NCBI RefSeq assembly: GCF_003026355.1
Contig: NZ_PYON01000011.1
Location: 91,080-155,079, forward strand
From: Photobacterium kishitanii
GTDB lineage: Bacteria > Pseudomonadota > Gammaproteobacteria > Enterobacterales > Vibrionaceae
Length of the DNA: 64,000 nucleotides
Reading direction: 5' to 3'
The notes below the pieces were generated by a model, which worked only from the letters and a program-made list of their open reading frames with translations, searched no databases and had not been told where the DNA came from. The position numbers were made by a program, and so were the translations under genes. Positions 51,132 through 59,866 of this stretch are shown here, piece after piece (the first letter of the stretch is position 1; each line of letters starts with the position of its first letter).

Positions 51132-51750
51132 ACGCACTTTTGTCCACAAATGAGCTAGAGTTAACGCTATAACCTCAACGCAAAAAGCCCTCACTTTAAA
51201 TAGGAGGGCTTTTTGCTATTGATCACTCTTTGGTTGATTAATACTTTTTAGGTTGAGTGGTGGTACCATGTCCACTTTTCGATCATAGGTATTAACTTGA
51301 GCGAATTCTTTATGGTCAGAGAAACGTTGTTTGTCTACCATCGTTCCTTCGTAATCTGAAATACCTTTAGCTTTTAAATCATGGAATGTGAAATCAGTAT
51401 TGATATCATATTCTAAAGCCGCTTTCTTTTTTGCTGTTTGCCAATAATCTTGTAGTGAACGATCGTGAACCTTTTGACCATTAGGACGACGAAGCACGAA
51501 GTTAGTTTGTTTTTGAGCTAACGTTTCAGATAGGGCGATGGCTTCACGTAAGCGTGGTGACCACATCTTAATTTGTTTCTTACCTGTTTTAGACTGAGTA
51601 ATGAAAATACCATCATCGAATAAATGTGAGTACTCAAGCTTTAATATGTCACCTTTACGAGCGGCACATAAATAGGCCAACTCCATTGCAACTTTTGTGA
51701 TGGTATTAGCGCATTGGTAAATTAGGCCGCGCAGCTGTCGACCGCATTAT
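51132..51750 (-). pseudogene. Prophage remnant: integrase 3' half joined to a dnaC scrap
   Basis: 51132-51718 is ~95% the same as 10987-11571 (left-boundary repeat, terminator and the last ~170 codons of int, still open as 156 codons from an internal Met at 51686). At 51722-51750 the DNA jumps to a 29-bp segment matching the prophage dnaC gene at 16207-16235 with one mismatch. An internal deletion of a related prophage is the simplest cause. The protein lacks the N-terminal domains and is not an active integrase. Confidence 0.88.
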
Positions 51751-51818
51751 TTTCAATATAAGAGAAATAGAACAATTTGTTAGATCTGATTACATAGTGG
51801 TTTGATAACTTATTGGTT

Positions 51819-51958
51819 AGGTTCTTCTGTACGCTCAGAAACACCAAACGAGCCCAGCTATCGGGAAAAGAAAACTTCTCGGCTCTATTATCCACCATCA
51901 CCGAGGTTCGCGATTCTGCCTATTTTCGGTGGTGAAGGGGAGAGCGTGATGCGTAACG
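51819..51958. repeat. Hairpin repeat, copy 2
   Basis: Related to 45188-45330. The stem is CATCACCGA (51896-51904 region) with TCGGTGGTG; the T/G change still allows a wobble pair, which suggests the hairpin matters. It lies ~165 bp before the 560-aa lipoprotein gene. Confidence 0.78.
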
Positions 51959-52122
51959 TTATATAAAAATACCACTAATGGATGTATTGGATATCAAGCT
52001 TTATTTATGTTTATAGTGAATAATTTGCATATTAATGATTGGTTTTTATGCGCAAGCTGTTGCATTCCTTTTAGGAATACATACAATATACTACTTCATT
52101 CATAATACAAATAAAGCTTAGT

Positions 52123-53805
52123 ATGCCATTTAATAAATCTATCCTTGCAACCGTACTTATTTCTATTTTTTCACTTTCAGGTTGTAACGGTGGCAGCAAT
52201 GACTCAACGACAGTACCTGTATCTTCAACAAAAACAGTCACCGTTATTGACGGAGCATTAGAAAATGCACAGATTTGTATCGATCTAAATGACAATGATC
52301 AATGTGACAAGTCAGATAAAATTCTACCGCAACTAACTAATAAAGAAGGTAAAGTTGAAGTATCGCTTGATGATGCAAAGCATTCTTTAATTGCACTGAT
52401 TATTGCAGGGCAAACAAAAGATAGCGATGAAATTACACCAGTTACTCACAGCTACTCAATGATCACCGATGCAAATCAATCTGTAATTACACCGTTTACT
52501 ACACTCGCAAAAGTTGATCCTATAGCATTATCTGAGATTGAAGAAGGCTATGGTTTAACAAAGCAAGAGCTTCTTGGTGATTTATCAAAATATCCTAAAG
52601 CACGTATTCTTGCTCGCTCTATTACACCAGTGATGACAAATAACATTGTGGATGTTACTCAGCACAAAGATACAATAACTAAAATAGTTAGCTTTATTCA
52701 AGAAGCAGAAAACAATGACAAAATAAATCAATTAATGGATAGCCGTATTGTTATTAATAATGGTAAAGCAGAAGCCCAACCATTAGTTAATATCGCCAAT
52801 CTATTAGCTGGTAAAACTTGGTTTATAGCAAGCGTAAACAGTGATGAAAATAAAGATAGTGGTGTAGCATCAATAAATTTTAAAGATGCTAATCATTTGG
52901 AATTTACAGATAGTGACGGTGTCACAGAGACTGTAACTTATACAATAGATAAAGATAAGAATTTCATTTCAACGGATAATGAGAATAACGCTGATGCACA
53001 AAAATTCCTTTATGTATCTTCGGATTTAATTATCAGTGTGATGAACGATCCTGATGGGACTCATGATTTGATTGTTTGGTCGACAAAAAATTTAAAATCA
53101 AATCAACCATTACCTGTTACTGCAAGTCAATTTGTTGGTAAAACATGGTACATGTTAACGGATGACTCTGATAACAGCACTCCAGAGCCTAATGTATTTG
53201 GTTGTACTTTCAATTCAGATAGTTCACTAACAGTAACAGAGCCAAATGAATCGAGTGAAAGCTTCAATGCTGGCTCGTGGGCGATCAAAAATAATGTATT
53301 AACAATTAATATTATTGATGGTAATACAACTTACGTAGACACTAGTACTGTATTAGCACAAACCTCAGATTATATCGTGATTAAAAATATTGAGACTTCA
53401 GATGATTCTAATGATTCAAGAGTAGGTTTTAATGTTTTATTCAATGATAAAGTACGCCCGATGAGTATCCTAAAACAGTGGAAGACTATATCCACTGGTG
53501 AAGTAACAACACATGTAAATGTTGGTAAGCATAAGGAGATTACAAAGGTAAGTATTGATAAATCAGAGGCTGAAGCAAAAGATCCTGATGCTATATCAAC
53601 AACGATTGAGATTCACAATGGTCAAGTTGTATATTCTAATTCAATATTTAGTGATGGAATTTACTATGTAATGGGCTATAAGCCTGATCAAATCGGTGAT
53701 GATTATTATGCATATGGACCACTAAAAGTAACTGTAACTGATGGCCGTATTCAAAATTTAGACTTCACTCATGCACCTATTTTTCATGCTGTAGATAAAG
53801 ACTAA
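52123..53805 (+). CDS. Large lipoprotein A (paralogue of the protein at 57431)
   Basis: A 560-aa lipoprotein: MPFNKSILATVLISIFSLSGC with lipobox LSGC (cysteine 21). Residues ~40-75 (DGALENAQICIDLNDNDQC, then DKSDKILPQL) resemble Ca-binding or Ig-like surface modules of marine bacteria; the rest is beta-rich with two similar modules (ITxLLxGKTWFI near 225 and ASQFVGKTWYML near 335). Function unknown; probably exposed in the outer membrane. A conserved inverted repeat ATTCCT/AGGAAT (52064-52078) lies ~45 bp upstream, and a similar one precedes the paralogue. Terminator at 53843. Confidence 0.75.
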   Translation: MPFNKSILATVLISIFSLSGCNGGSNDSTTVPVSSTKTVTVIDGALENAQICIDLNDNDQCDKSDKILPQLTNKEGKVEVSLDDAKHSLIALIIAGQTKDSDEITPVTHSYSMITDANQSVITPFTTLAKVDPIALSEIEEGYGLTKQELLGDLSKYPKARILARSITPVMTNNIVDVTQHKDTITKIVSFIQEAENNDKINQLMDSRIVINNGKAEAQPLVNIANLLAGKTWFIASVNSDENKDSGVASINFKDANHLEFTDSDGVTETVTYTIDKDKNFISTDNENNADAQKFLYVSSDLIISVMNDPDGTHDLIVWSTKNLKSNQPLPVTASQFVGKTWYMLTDDSDNSTPEPNVFGCTFNSDSSLTVTEPNESSESFNAGSWAIKNNVLTINIIDGNTTYVDTSTVLAQTSDYIVIKNIETSDDSNDSRVGFNVLFNDKVRPMSILKQWKTISTGEVTTHVNVGKHKEITKVSIDKSEAEAKDPDAISTTIEIHNGQVVYSNSIFSDGIYYVMGYKPDQIGDDYYAYGPLKVTVTDGRIQNLDFTHAPIFHAVDKD

Positions 53806-53842
53806 ATAAATTAAGGTGACCTATGGTCTGTACCTTAATCTA

Positions 53843-53872
53843 AATCCCTGGACTATGTTCGGGGATTTTTTT
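53843..53872 (+). terminator. Terminator after lipoprotein A
   Basis: AATCCC and GGGATT pair across a 13-nt loop, followed by T7. The same design with AATCCT/AGGATT follows the paralogue. Confidence 0.8.
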
Positions 53873-53910
53873 GTTGTAAGGAAGTTCAACGGAATAATAA
53901 TGTTTAATTT

Positions 53911-54067
53911 AAGTATATTGGTGGCAAAAAACGCTACACGTCAGTAAATAAAGATATGTATTGAATATATAATCTAGCTATTAAAGTTGCGCTAAGAAGC
54001 TACTTTAAAGCTATATAAATGAGTTAGGTGAAACTTTTCCATTAAAGGCTGTATTTAACATATTGAA
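53911..54067. repeat. 157-bp dispersed repeat, copy 2
   Basis: See the copy at 48561-48717. It lies just before the candidate toxin gene. Confidence 0.85.
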
Positions 54068-54132
54068 TCTAATGTGAACCGATACGCTATCACGTCCAGA
54101 AACAACTAACTCCCCCTTTGTAAATCACCACA

Positions 54133-54411
54133 GTGTTAACGATGTTTGGGCAAAAAAATATTTCTGGATACAAAAGTAGAGCGGCTGAAAATCCGACTAT
54201 GGCTCTTAGTGTTAATGGACACAAAGCAGCACATAGAGCAGGAAATGATTATTTAAAAGAAACTATGGGATCTGTACGGAGTCAAGCTAAGAACCTTTCG
54301 CCTAGACAAATGCAAAAAATGGCGGAGAGGCGGTTCGATGCTGCGAATGTTCCGATGGCGGCTAGACAGAATTTCTACAATAGTTTTAATCGATATACTT
54401 ACGGAAAATAA
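54133..54411 (+). CDS. Candidate orphan toxin C-terminal domain
   Basis: A 92-aa, basic protein (MFGQKNISGYKSRAAENP, then GHKAAHRAGNDYL and MQKMAERRFDAANVP). No signal peptide and no good ribosome site before either GTG 54133 or ATG 54142. It looks like the detached C-terminal toxin module of an Rhs- or polymorphic-toxin-type protein, with histidines in GHKAAHRAG as possible active-site residues. The main support is the gene that follows by 2 bp, a SUKH-type immunity protein. The toxin family is not identified. Confidence 0.5.
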   Translation: MLTMFGQKNISGYKSRAAENPTMALSVNGHKAAHRAGNDYLKETMGSVRSQAKNLSPRQMQKMAERRFDAANVPMAARQNFYNSFNRYTYGK

Positions 54412-54413
54412 AT

Positions 54414-54905
54414 ATGAATTCATTACTAGAGAAAATAAGAAATTCAAAGACTTGTATTGTTTTCCCCCCATCAGGTTTACCTGAAATTAGTGGTGAACAC
54501 TCTTTACCTGAAGATTTAAAAGAATTTTATAGGGAGTGCGGAGGTATTAAGTTCTTTGTCGGTACCGATTATGTGATGGAAATCGTTAGCCCTGATAACC
54601 TAGTATCATCTAACCCAGTAATACTACCTGAAGGCTGGGAAGAATACATACCTGAAAATGACATATCAAATGACTGGTACATCATAGCCGAAGCCGGACC
54701 TGAGCAAAGAATATCAATTGACCTCGGTGAGAATCGTATCGGTAAATGCTACGACAGTTTTTGGGATATACACGCCTCGCCAGGTGAATGTCCCGTTCTA
54801 GCTCTTTCCTTTAGTGAGTTATTGGAAAATATTTTTAATTGTAAAGGTGGATACTGGTTTTGGTTAGCTGACGATTTTTCTAATCTTGATGACGCTTATG
54901 ATTAA
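54414..54905 (+). CDS. SMI1/KNR4 (SUKH) family immunity protein
   Basis: A 163-aa acidic protein with the SUKH pattern: PPSGLPEISGEHSLPEDLKEFYRECGGIKFF near the start, then WYIIAEAGPEQRISIDLG and a C-terminal ALSFSELLENIF. SUKH proteins neutralise many different toxins of contact-dependent systems. It starts 2 bp after the candidate toxin stop, so the pair is likely translated together. No full-length toxin carrier (Rhs, VgrG, CdiA) is in the window. Confidence 0.78.
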   Translation: MNSLLEKIRNSKTCIVFPPSGLPEISGEHSLPEDLKEFYRECGGIKFFVGTDYVMEIVSPDNLVSSNPVILPEGWEEYIPENDISNDWYIIAEAGPEQRISIDLGENRIGKCYDSFWDIHASPGECPVLALSFSELLENIFNCKGGYWFWLADDFSNLDDAYD

Positions 54906-55047
54906 TACAAATGTAAGTGTAGTAAGTAGAAAGTGATATCGTTGGCTCAATGTAATACGCCCTAATTTTCTATACGTGAAGGTTCTTCGTATCATTTCAA
55001 GGATATTCCTATATAAACATATTTTTTAATATTCATTTACTAATCCA

Positions 55048-55081
55048 CCTTTAAAATCGTCCCTAGGAACGATTTTAAAGG
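55048..55081. repeat. Perfect 13-bp inverted repeat
   Basis: CCTTTAAAATCGT (55048-55060) and ACGATTTTAAAGG (55069-55081) flank CCCTAGGA. It could end the toxin/immunity transcript or be a protein-binding site; no T-tract follows it directly. Confidence 0.7.
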
Positions 55082-55146
55082 CTTAAAAACCTATCATTCG
55101 ACACCTAGTATGACTTTTCTCTAAAAACAGCCCTATTTAACATATG

Positions 55147-55307
55147 CTATCTAATAAATGCGAGTACTCAAGTTTTAATATGTCACCTTTACGAGCTGCA
55201 CATAAATAGGCCAGTTCCATTGCAACTTTGGTGATGGTATTAGCGCATTGGTAAACAGTAAGATACTCTTCATCTGTAATATAGCGATCACGTTGCTTGG
55301 CAGAAAA
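55147..55307 (-). pseudogene. Integrase fragment 2
   Basis: ~92% the same as 11463-11623 within the prophage int (catalytic arginine region), with neither start nor end of the gene. On its left is a degenerate end of the 157-bp repeat (55114-55147). Confidence 0.85.
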
Positions 55308-55370
55308 TTGTCATTGCCGAACACTTATTGAGTAGGTTATTAAAATAGGTATACCTAAGAGGATAGTAGT

Positions 55371-55481
55371 ATGATTCATCGAGAGGTTCGTATTATTGAT
55401 GCAGACACTTTTGTAAGTAAAAAAGCAACGCTCATGAGATCTAAATCTATAGATGTTAATCTAATTTCATCTTATGTATGA
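55371..55481 (+). CDS. Possible 36-aa peptide
   Basis: ATG 55371, with AGAGGA 8-12 nt upstream, opens 36 codons (MIHREVRIIDADTFVSKK, ending SSYV). It may be a truncated gene left at an insertion boundary; its end overlaps the convergent gene by 15 bp. Weak evidence. Confidence 0.25.
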   Translation: MIHREVRIIDADTFVSKKATLMRSKSIDVNLISSYV

Positions 55482-55841
55482 TTGTTGATGTTTCAATAGG
55501 AATGATTTTTTTTCTTCATCTAGAGTGTCTAGTACATCATTAATAGATAATTCAGTGTCACCACCTAGTAAAATTTTCTTTGATTCAAATGCTTCCAACA
55601 TGTGATTCATTGCTAATAGTGCGCCGTCGCTTTGATTAAGTTGTGCAAGACGTATTATTCCTTTATTTTTAACCGTGAAGTCCGTTGCGGTGAATTCTTT
55701 TTCTATATCATTGCCATTAATACTTAACGCCTGTCTATGTGGTAATAATTCTCCCTCTGCTTTATTTTCCATTACATCAGCTATTACATTACCCATATTT
55801 CTAATTATTTTTTGTGTATGTTGATTAGGTTTAATACCCAT
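55467..55841 (-). CDS. Hypothetical protein, last gene of a four-gene unknown operon
   Basis: A 124-aa, soluble, mostly helical protein (IIRNMGNVIADVMENKAEGELLP, then IRLAQLNQSDGALLAMNHMLEAF and DVLDTLDEEKKSFLLK). No family recognised. It follows the 96-aa gene by 59 bp on the minus strand. Confidence 0.6.
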   Translation of the reverse strand: MGIKPNQHTQKIIRNMGNVIADVMENKAEGELLPHRQALSINGNDIEKEFTATDFTVKNKGIIRLAQLNQSDGALLAMNHMLEAFESKKILLGGDTELSINDVLDTLDEEKKSFLLKHQQSYIR

Positions 55842-55900
55842 TTAATTTGCCATTTTTATATTAGTTTCTTTATAACCGGCCACGAGTGTAGTGGGAATAT

Positions 55901-56191
55901 TTATTCTGTGTCGAAATGACGAGAAATACCGTATGTATCTATTAAATTAAAGATAAAATCTACTTTTTTTGAATTTAACGCAACACAATTTAACTTACAT
56001 GTATCTATTATCATTTGTATTTTATAGAGCTCAATTGCGGTTAAATTATCTTTCGGTCTTAATATACGTTTATCACCATTACTGTGAACAATGGTTAATT
56101 CAGATGGTACTTGAATTGAATCAGTATCAGCAGGTGTATACTGACTATGAGCATGTATATGTTTAGGAGTGACTTTTTTATTTATTTGCAT
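55901..56191 (-). CDS. Hypothetical 96-aa protein of the unknown operon
   Basis: A small soluble protein with H-rich N-terminus (KKVTPKHIHAHSQYTPADTDS) and a middle strand-rich segment (VPSELTIVHSNGDKRIL). It overlaps the upstream gene by 10 bp, so the two are translationally coupled. No family recognised. Confidence 0.6.
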   Translation of the reverse strand: MQINKKVTPKHIHAHSQYTPADTDSIQVPSELTIVHSNGDKRILRPKDNLTAIELYKIQMIIDTCKLNCVALNSKKVDFIFNLIDTYGISRHFDTE

Positions 56192-56478
56192 GTTGTTAAT
56201 TCCTCAATATTAAAAATGGTACCTATGTCATAAGATATAAAATTGGATATTTCTTTTTTTTCTGTCGTTACTAACATTTCTAAGCTTATGTTTAAATCCT
56301 TAGTTTCTCCCTTATAAGTTATTGAGTATTTGAGCATACTATCTTTACCTAAGTAGTGATCCATTGCATCGGGTCTATTGCATTCGATATATTCTGGATC
56401 TATAGCTCGTTTAATAATAAAAGCTACACTGCTAGCCATTTTGTTTATATCATTATTGTCGAGTATTGTTTTTCCCAC
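56182..56478 (-). CDS. Hypothetical 98-aa protein of the unknown operon
   Basis: A small acidic protein (INKMASSVAFIIKRAIDPEYIECN, then GKDSMLKYSITYKGETKDLNISLEMLV). No signal or membrane segment. It lies 10 bp after the membrane-protein gene. No family recognised. Confidence 0.6.
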   Translation of the reverse strand: MGKTILDNNDINKMASSVAFIIKRAIDPEYIECNRPDAMDHYLGKDSMLKYSITYKGETKDLNISLEMLVTTEKKEISNFISYDIGTIFNIEELTTCK

Positions 56479-56488
56479 TTAAAACACC

Positions 56489-56746
56489 TTAAAATTTATA
56501 TCTTGAACGGTTACTTTCTTTAATCATTTTCTCCAGGAAATTTGCTGAATAATGAATGCCAACGTTAAGCAAAATTGCTGCTAACAGTGGAATCCAAGAA
56601 ATAAGGCCATACGCATAATAAGACGCGATTAATAAAATCCACGCGTATACAAATAAAATATAATCTTTAGTTTTGAAGCCTGCACTGATAAGCTTTAAAG
56701 CTAAAATCACATATAACGCTCCAACTGAATAAACAAATACGTGCAT
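56489..56746 (-). CDS. Small membrane protein, first gene of the unknown operon
   Basis: An 85-aa protein with three likely membrane segments (YSVGALYVILALKLISAGF; DYILFVYAWILLIASYYAYG; ISWIPLLAAILLNVGIHY) and a basic C-terminus (KMIKESNRSRYKF) expected in the cytosol. Together with three small soluble proteins it could form a membrane-associated complex. The whole operon is AT-rich and unknown. Confidence 0.65.
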   Translation of the reverse strand: MHVFVYSVGALYVILALKLISAGFKTKDYILFVYAWILLIASYYAYGLISWIPLLAAILLNVGIHYSANFLEKMIKESNRSRYKF

Positions 56747-57255
56747 ATGTTACCCCTAAAATTTAACGAATTATTTAGTTGTTTTTAGCAATGCTCATAT
56801 TTCCCCTTTAAGTTATCTGCTATAAATTGAACAATTTATCTTAACTCGTAATACCCTAAAAAAGGCTAGAATCTTGTGCCACTATCTATTTAAGTGCTAC
56901 ATGGAGTTGCGAATTATGTACTTTTCACTACTTATAATATCCATCATAAACCTTAATATTTTTCTATTTCACAACATTTTTTAAAAAATTGATTTTCATT
57001 TTTAATTACTTTAATTTTAAGAAAAATTGAACTTCCATGTTTAATATCCAAATTTAAGGTTTATTTTCTTTTACTTAAAGCCCTTTAAGTTCAATTTAAC
57101 TTTCACCAAATAATATTTGTGAGCATAATCATTTAATTTGATGTTTAAAAAATAAACGATCTATAACATAAATACTACAAAGTAATTATGCATCTGGATT
57201 TTCTGAAGGTTCTGTGATCACAAGCATTTGCTATTAGTATGTTAAAAAACGCTAA
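56747..57255. other. AT-rich region without a supported gene
   Basis: About 500 bp, very AT-rich, with no ribosome site and frame worth calling. It probably holds the promoter of the four-gene operon on the minus strand. Confidence 0.6.
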
Positions 57256-57324
57256 GGTCTCTTAGCCACTGTTTGATAATTTAGTCCATTTTTGGTGGTG
57301 AAGGGTAGAGTGTGATGCGTAACT
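57256..57324. repeat. Hairpin repeat, copy 3 (decayed)
   Basis: Shares CTCTTAGCCAC at its start and TTTGGTGGTGAAGGGTAGAG, then TGATGCGTAAC, with copy 1. The left arm of the hairpin is lost. It lies ~105 bp before the second large lipoprotein gene. Confidence 0.72.
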
Positions 57325-57430
57325 ATGAAGAATTAATGTATTAAAAATCAATTATCGTATGCAGAAGGTTGTATTCCTTTTTAGAATACATACACTGTCT
57401 AACTTTATTCATAATACAAATAAATTTAGC

Positions 57431-59137
57431 ATGCCATTTAATAAAACTATCCTTGCAACCGTACTTCTTTCTATTTTCTCTCTTTCAGGTTGTAACAGTG
57501 GCGGTAATGATTCAACAACAGACTCTGTAGTTTCAACAAAAACAATTACCGTTATTGACGGTACGTTAGAAAATGCACAGATCTGTGTTGATTTAAATGA
57601 TAATAATCAATGTGATAAGTCAGATGAAATTTTACCTCAACTAACTGATAAAGCGGGTAAAGTTGAAGTGTCGGTTGATGATGCAAAGCACTCTCTAATT
57701 GCACAAATTATTGCAGGGCAAACAAAAGATAGCGATGAAATTACACCAGTTACTCACAGCTACTCAATGATCACCGATGCAAACCAATCTGTAATTACAC
57801 CGTTTACTACACTTGCAAAGGTTGATCCTCAAGCGTTATCTGAAATTGAAGAAATTCTTGGGTTAACAAAACAAGAGCTTCTTGGTGATTTATCAACATT
57901 GCCTGCAGCATGTATTCTTGCTCGTTCTATTACACCTGTGATGACAAATGATATTGTCAATGTTGCTCACTACAAAGACACAATGACAAAAATAGTTAGC
58001 TTTATTCTAGATGCACAAAACGATGATCCAACATTAAGCCAATTAACGAATAAGCGTATTATTGTTAGCAACGGTAAAGCAGAAGCCCAACCATTGATTA
58101 AGAACATCACCGATCTACTTGTTGGTAAAACTTGGTTTATAGCTAGCGCAAATAGCGACGAAAATAAAGATACTGATGTTGGATTATTGAAATTTCAAGA
58201 TGCTAATCATCTTGATTTTACAGACAGTGACGGTACAGAATCTGTAATTTATACAATAGATAAAGATAATAATTTTGTTTCGACTGATAGTAACAATAAC
58301 ATCGATACACAAAAATTAGTTTATGTCTCTTCTGATTTAATTATTAGCGCAATGAAAGCCCCTGATGGAACTTGTGATTTGTTTTTTTGGTCGACAAAAA
58401 ATTTAAAACCCAAGCAATCATTACCCGTTACGGCAAGTCAATTTGTCGGTAAAACATGGTATATGTTGGATAACTCTAATAACGACACAAAAGAACTTAC
58501 TGTATTTGGTCTAACTTTTAATCCAAATAACTCATTAACAATAATAGAGCAAAGTGAATCGAGCGAAGGCTTTAATACTGGTTCGTGGTCGATTAAAAAT
58601 AATGAGTTAACAACTAAGATTACTGATGACAATACAACTTACGTGAACACTAATATTGTATTAGCACAAACTTCAGATTTTATTGTGATTAAAGGTATAG
58701 AGACTTCTGATAATTCTAATGATCCAAGAATAAGTTTTAATGTGTTATTCAGTGACAACGTTCGCCCAATGAGTATTCTAAAACAGTTGGGATCTATACA
58801 AGGCGATACATCTTCTTCTGGTGAGGTAACAACGCATGTAAACGTTGCTAACCATAAGGAGATTGCAGAGCTGAGTATAGATAAATCACCATTTAACGTT
58901 GAAAATCCTGATGCTCATTCTCTAACGATGGCAATTAAAAATGGTCAAGTGACTTACTATAATTCAATGTTTAATGATGATGGTACTTACTATGTCATGG
59001 GCTATAATCCTAACCAAGCAGGTAATGATTTCTATGCATATGGTCCACTCAAAGTAACAGTAATTGGCGGTCGTATTAAAGACAAAAATTTAGACTTTAC
59101 TCATGCACCTATTTTTCATGCTGTAGCTAAAGACTAA
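57431..59137 (+). CDS. Large lipoprotein B (paralogue of the protein at 52123)
   Basis: A 568-aa lipoprotein, closely similar to lipoprotein A along its full length (start MPFNKTILATVLLSIFSLSGC, cysteine 21). ATG 57431 is chosen because the paralogue begins here; the frame is open further upstream but that part is the non-coding promoter in the other copy. Its upstream inverted repeat is GTATTC/GAATAC (57371-57389), a different sequence from copy A but with the same pairing. The two genes differ mainly in surface-loop-like stretches, as expected for diverging surface proteins. Confidence 0.77.
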   Translation: MPFNKTILATVLLSIFSLSGCNSGGNDSTTDSVVSTKTITVIDGTLENAQICVDLNDNNQCDKSDEILPQLTDKAGKVEVSVDDAKHSLIAQIIAGQTKDSDEITPVTHSYSMITDANQSVITPFTTLAKVDPQALSEIEEILGLTKQELLGDLSTLPAACILARSITPVMTNDIVNVAHYKDTMTKIVSFILDAQNDDPTLSQLTNKRIIVSNGKAEAQPLIKNITDLLVGKTWFIASANSDENKDTDVGLLKFQDANHLDFTDSDGTESVIYTIDKDNNFVSTDSNNNIDTQKLVYVSSDLIISAMKAPDGTCDLFFWSTKNLKPKQSLPVTASQFVGKTWYMLDNSNNDTKELTVFGLTFNPNNSLTIIEQSESSEGFNTGSWSIKNNELTTKITDDNTTYVNTNIVLAQTSDFIVIKGIETSDNSNDPRISFNVLFSDNVRPMSILKQLGSIQGDTSSSGEVTTHVNVANHKEIAELSIDKSPFNVENPDAHSLTMAIKNGQVTYYNSMFNDDGTYYVMGYNPNQAGNDFYAYGPLKVTVIGGRIKDKNLDFTHAPIFHAVAKD

Positions 59138-59169
59138 ACAAATTAAGTCAATGGTTAGTTCCTTATCTA

Positions 59170-59199
59170 AATCCTTGAGCTATGTTCGAGGATTTTTTA
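59170..59199 (+). terminator. Terminator after lipoprotein B
   Basis: AATCCT and AGGATT pair across a 13-nt loop, followed by T6. Confidence 0.78.
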
Positions 59200-59361
59200 T
59201 TACCTATTTATCCAAATAATTTTATTAAAAGAGATTTTAAAAATAAGACTAATCATAATCAGGACTTCTAAACCGTCTATGGTAATGTGGTTAGCTTGTT
59301 TATGCACAAAATTGAAAATTAGTGATTCAACATTTCAAGAAAACATAAGCATGCTAAATAT

Positions 59362-59387
59362 AAAAATACCGTCTCAATCGACGGTAT
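59362..59387 (-). terminator. Terminator (minus strand) after the SnoaL-like gene
   Basis: ATACCGTC-TCAATC-GACGGTAT, a perfect 8-bp stem followed on the minus strand by T5. Confidence 0.82.
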
Positions 59388-59411
59388 ATAATATCAACTA
59401 TATTTTAGTAA

Positions 59412-59816
59412 TCACGACGAATGATAAGGAGCTGAGTGTTCTGATTTTGATTCAAATTCTTTAATAGAACTAATTTTACCATCAGCTGAAAATTTAATGA
59501 TAGAAACTCCATTAAAATCATTAACGTTTAAATTTTGTTGCTCTTTAAAGTACCACTCAACCACCACAGTATTAGTATTCTTTTCATGTATGAATTGCTT
59601 TATTTCCCAAGCTAATACTTGTTGTTTTTCTAACATATCATCGATCCAGCGATGAATTTCGGACAATCCAAAATACTCAGGTCCATAGCACTCACTGTAA
59701 TAGATATCTGCAGAGAAGATCTTATCTAATGATGAGAAATTTCGGTCAACCCACATATGAAAATAAGTCTTAATAATCAACTCTTGTTCAGAACTCGTCA
59801 CTTTAATCACTCCCAT
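59412..59816 (-). CDS. SnoaL/NTF2-like protein
   Basis: A 134-aa protein of the SnoaL-like cone-fold group: IIKTYFHMWVDRNFSSLDKIFSADIYYSECYGPEYFGLSEIHRWIDDML, then NTVVVEWYFKEQ and a final SIIKFSADGKISSIKEFES. The fold binds small molecules or acts as isomerase/cyclase; the ligand is unknown. ATG 59816 gives the family-length product; an ATG seven codons upstream is also possible. Confidence 0.8.
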   Translation of the reverse strand: MGVIKVTSSEQELIIKTYFHMWVDRNFSSLDKIFSADIYYSECYGPEYFGLSEIHRWIDDMLEKQQVLAWEIKQFIHEKNTNTVVVEWYFKEQQNLNVNDFNGVSIIKFSADGKISSIKEFESKSEHSAPYHSS

Positions 59817-59866
59817 ATTTATAGATAACGGGTTCAATCTAACATATTGGATGTTTTATGCATTAA

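Noticed and set aside
51216..51686. A functional small integrase
   Set aside because: The 156 codons are only the catalytic half of the intact int; the N-terminal domains are missing and the DNA jumps to a dnaC scrap.
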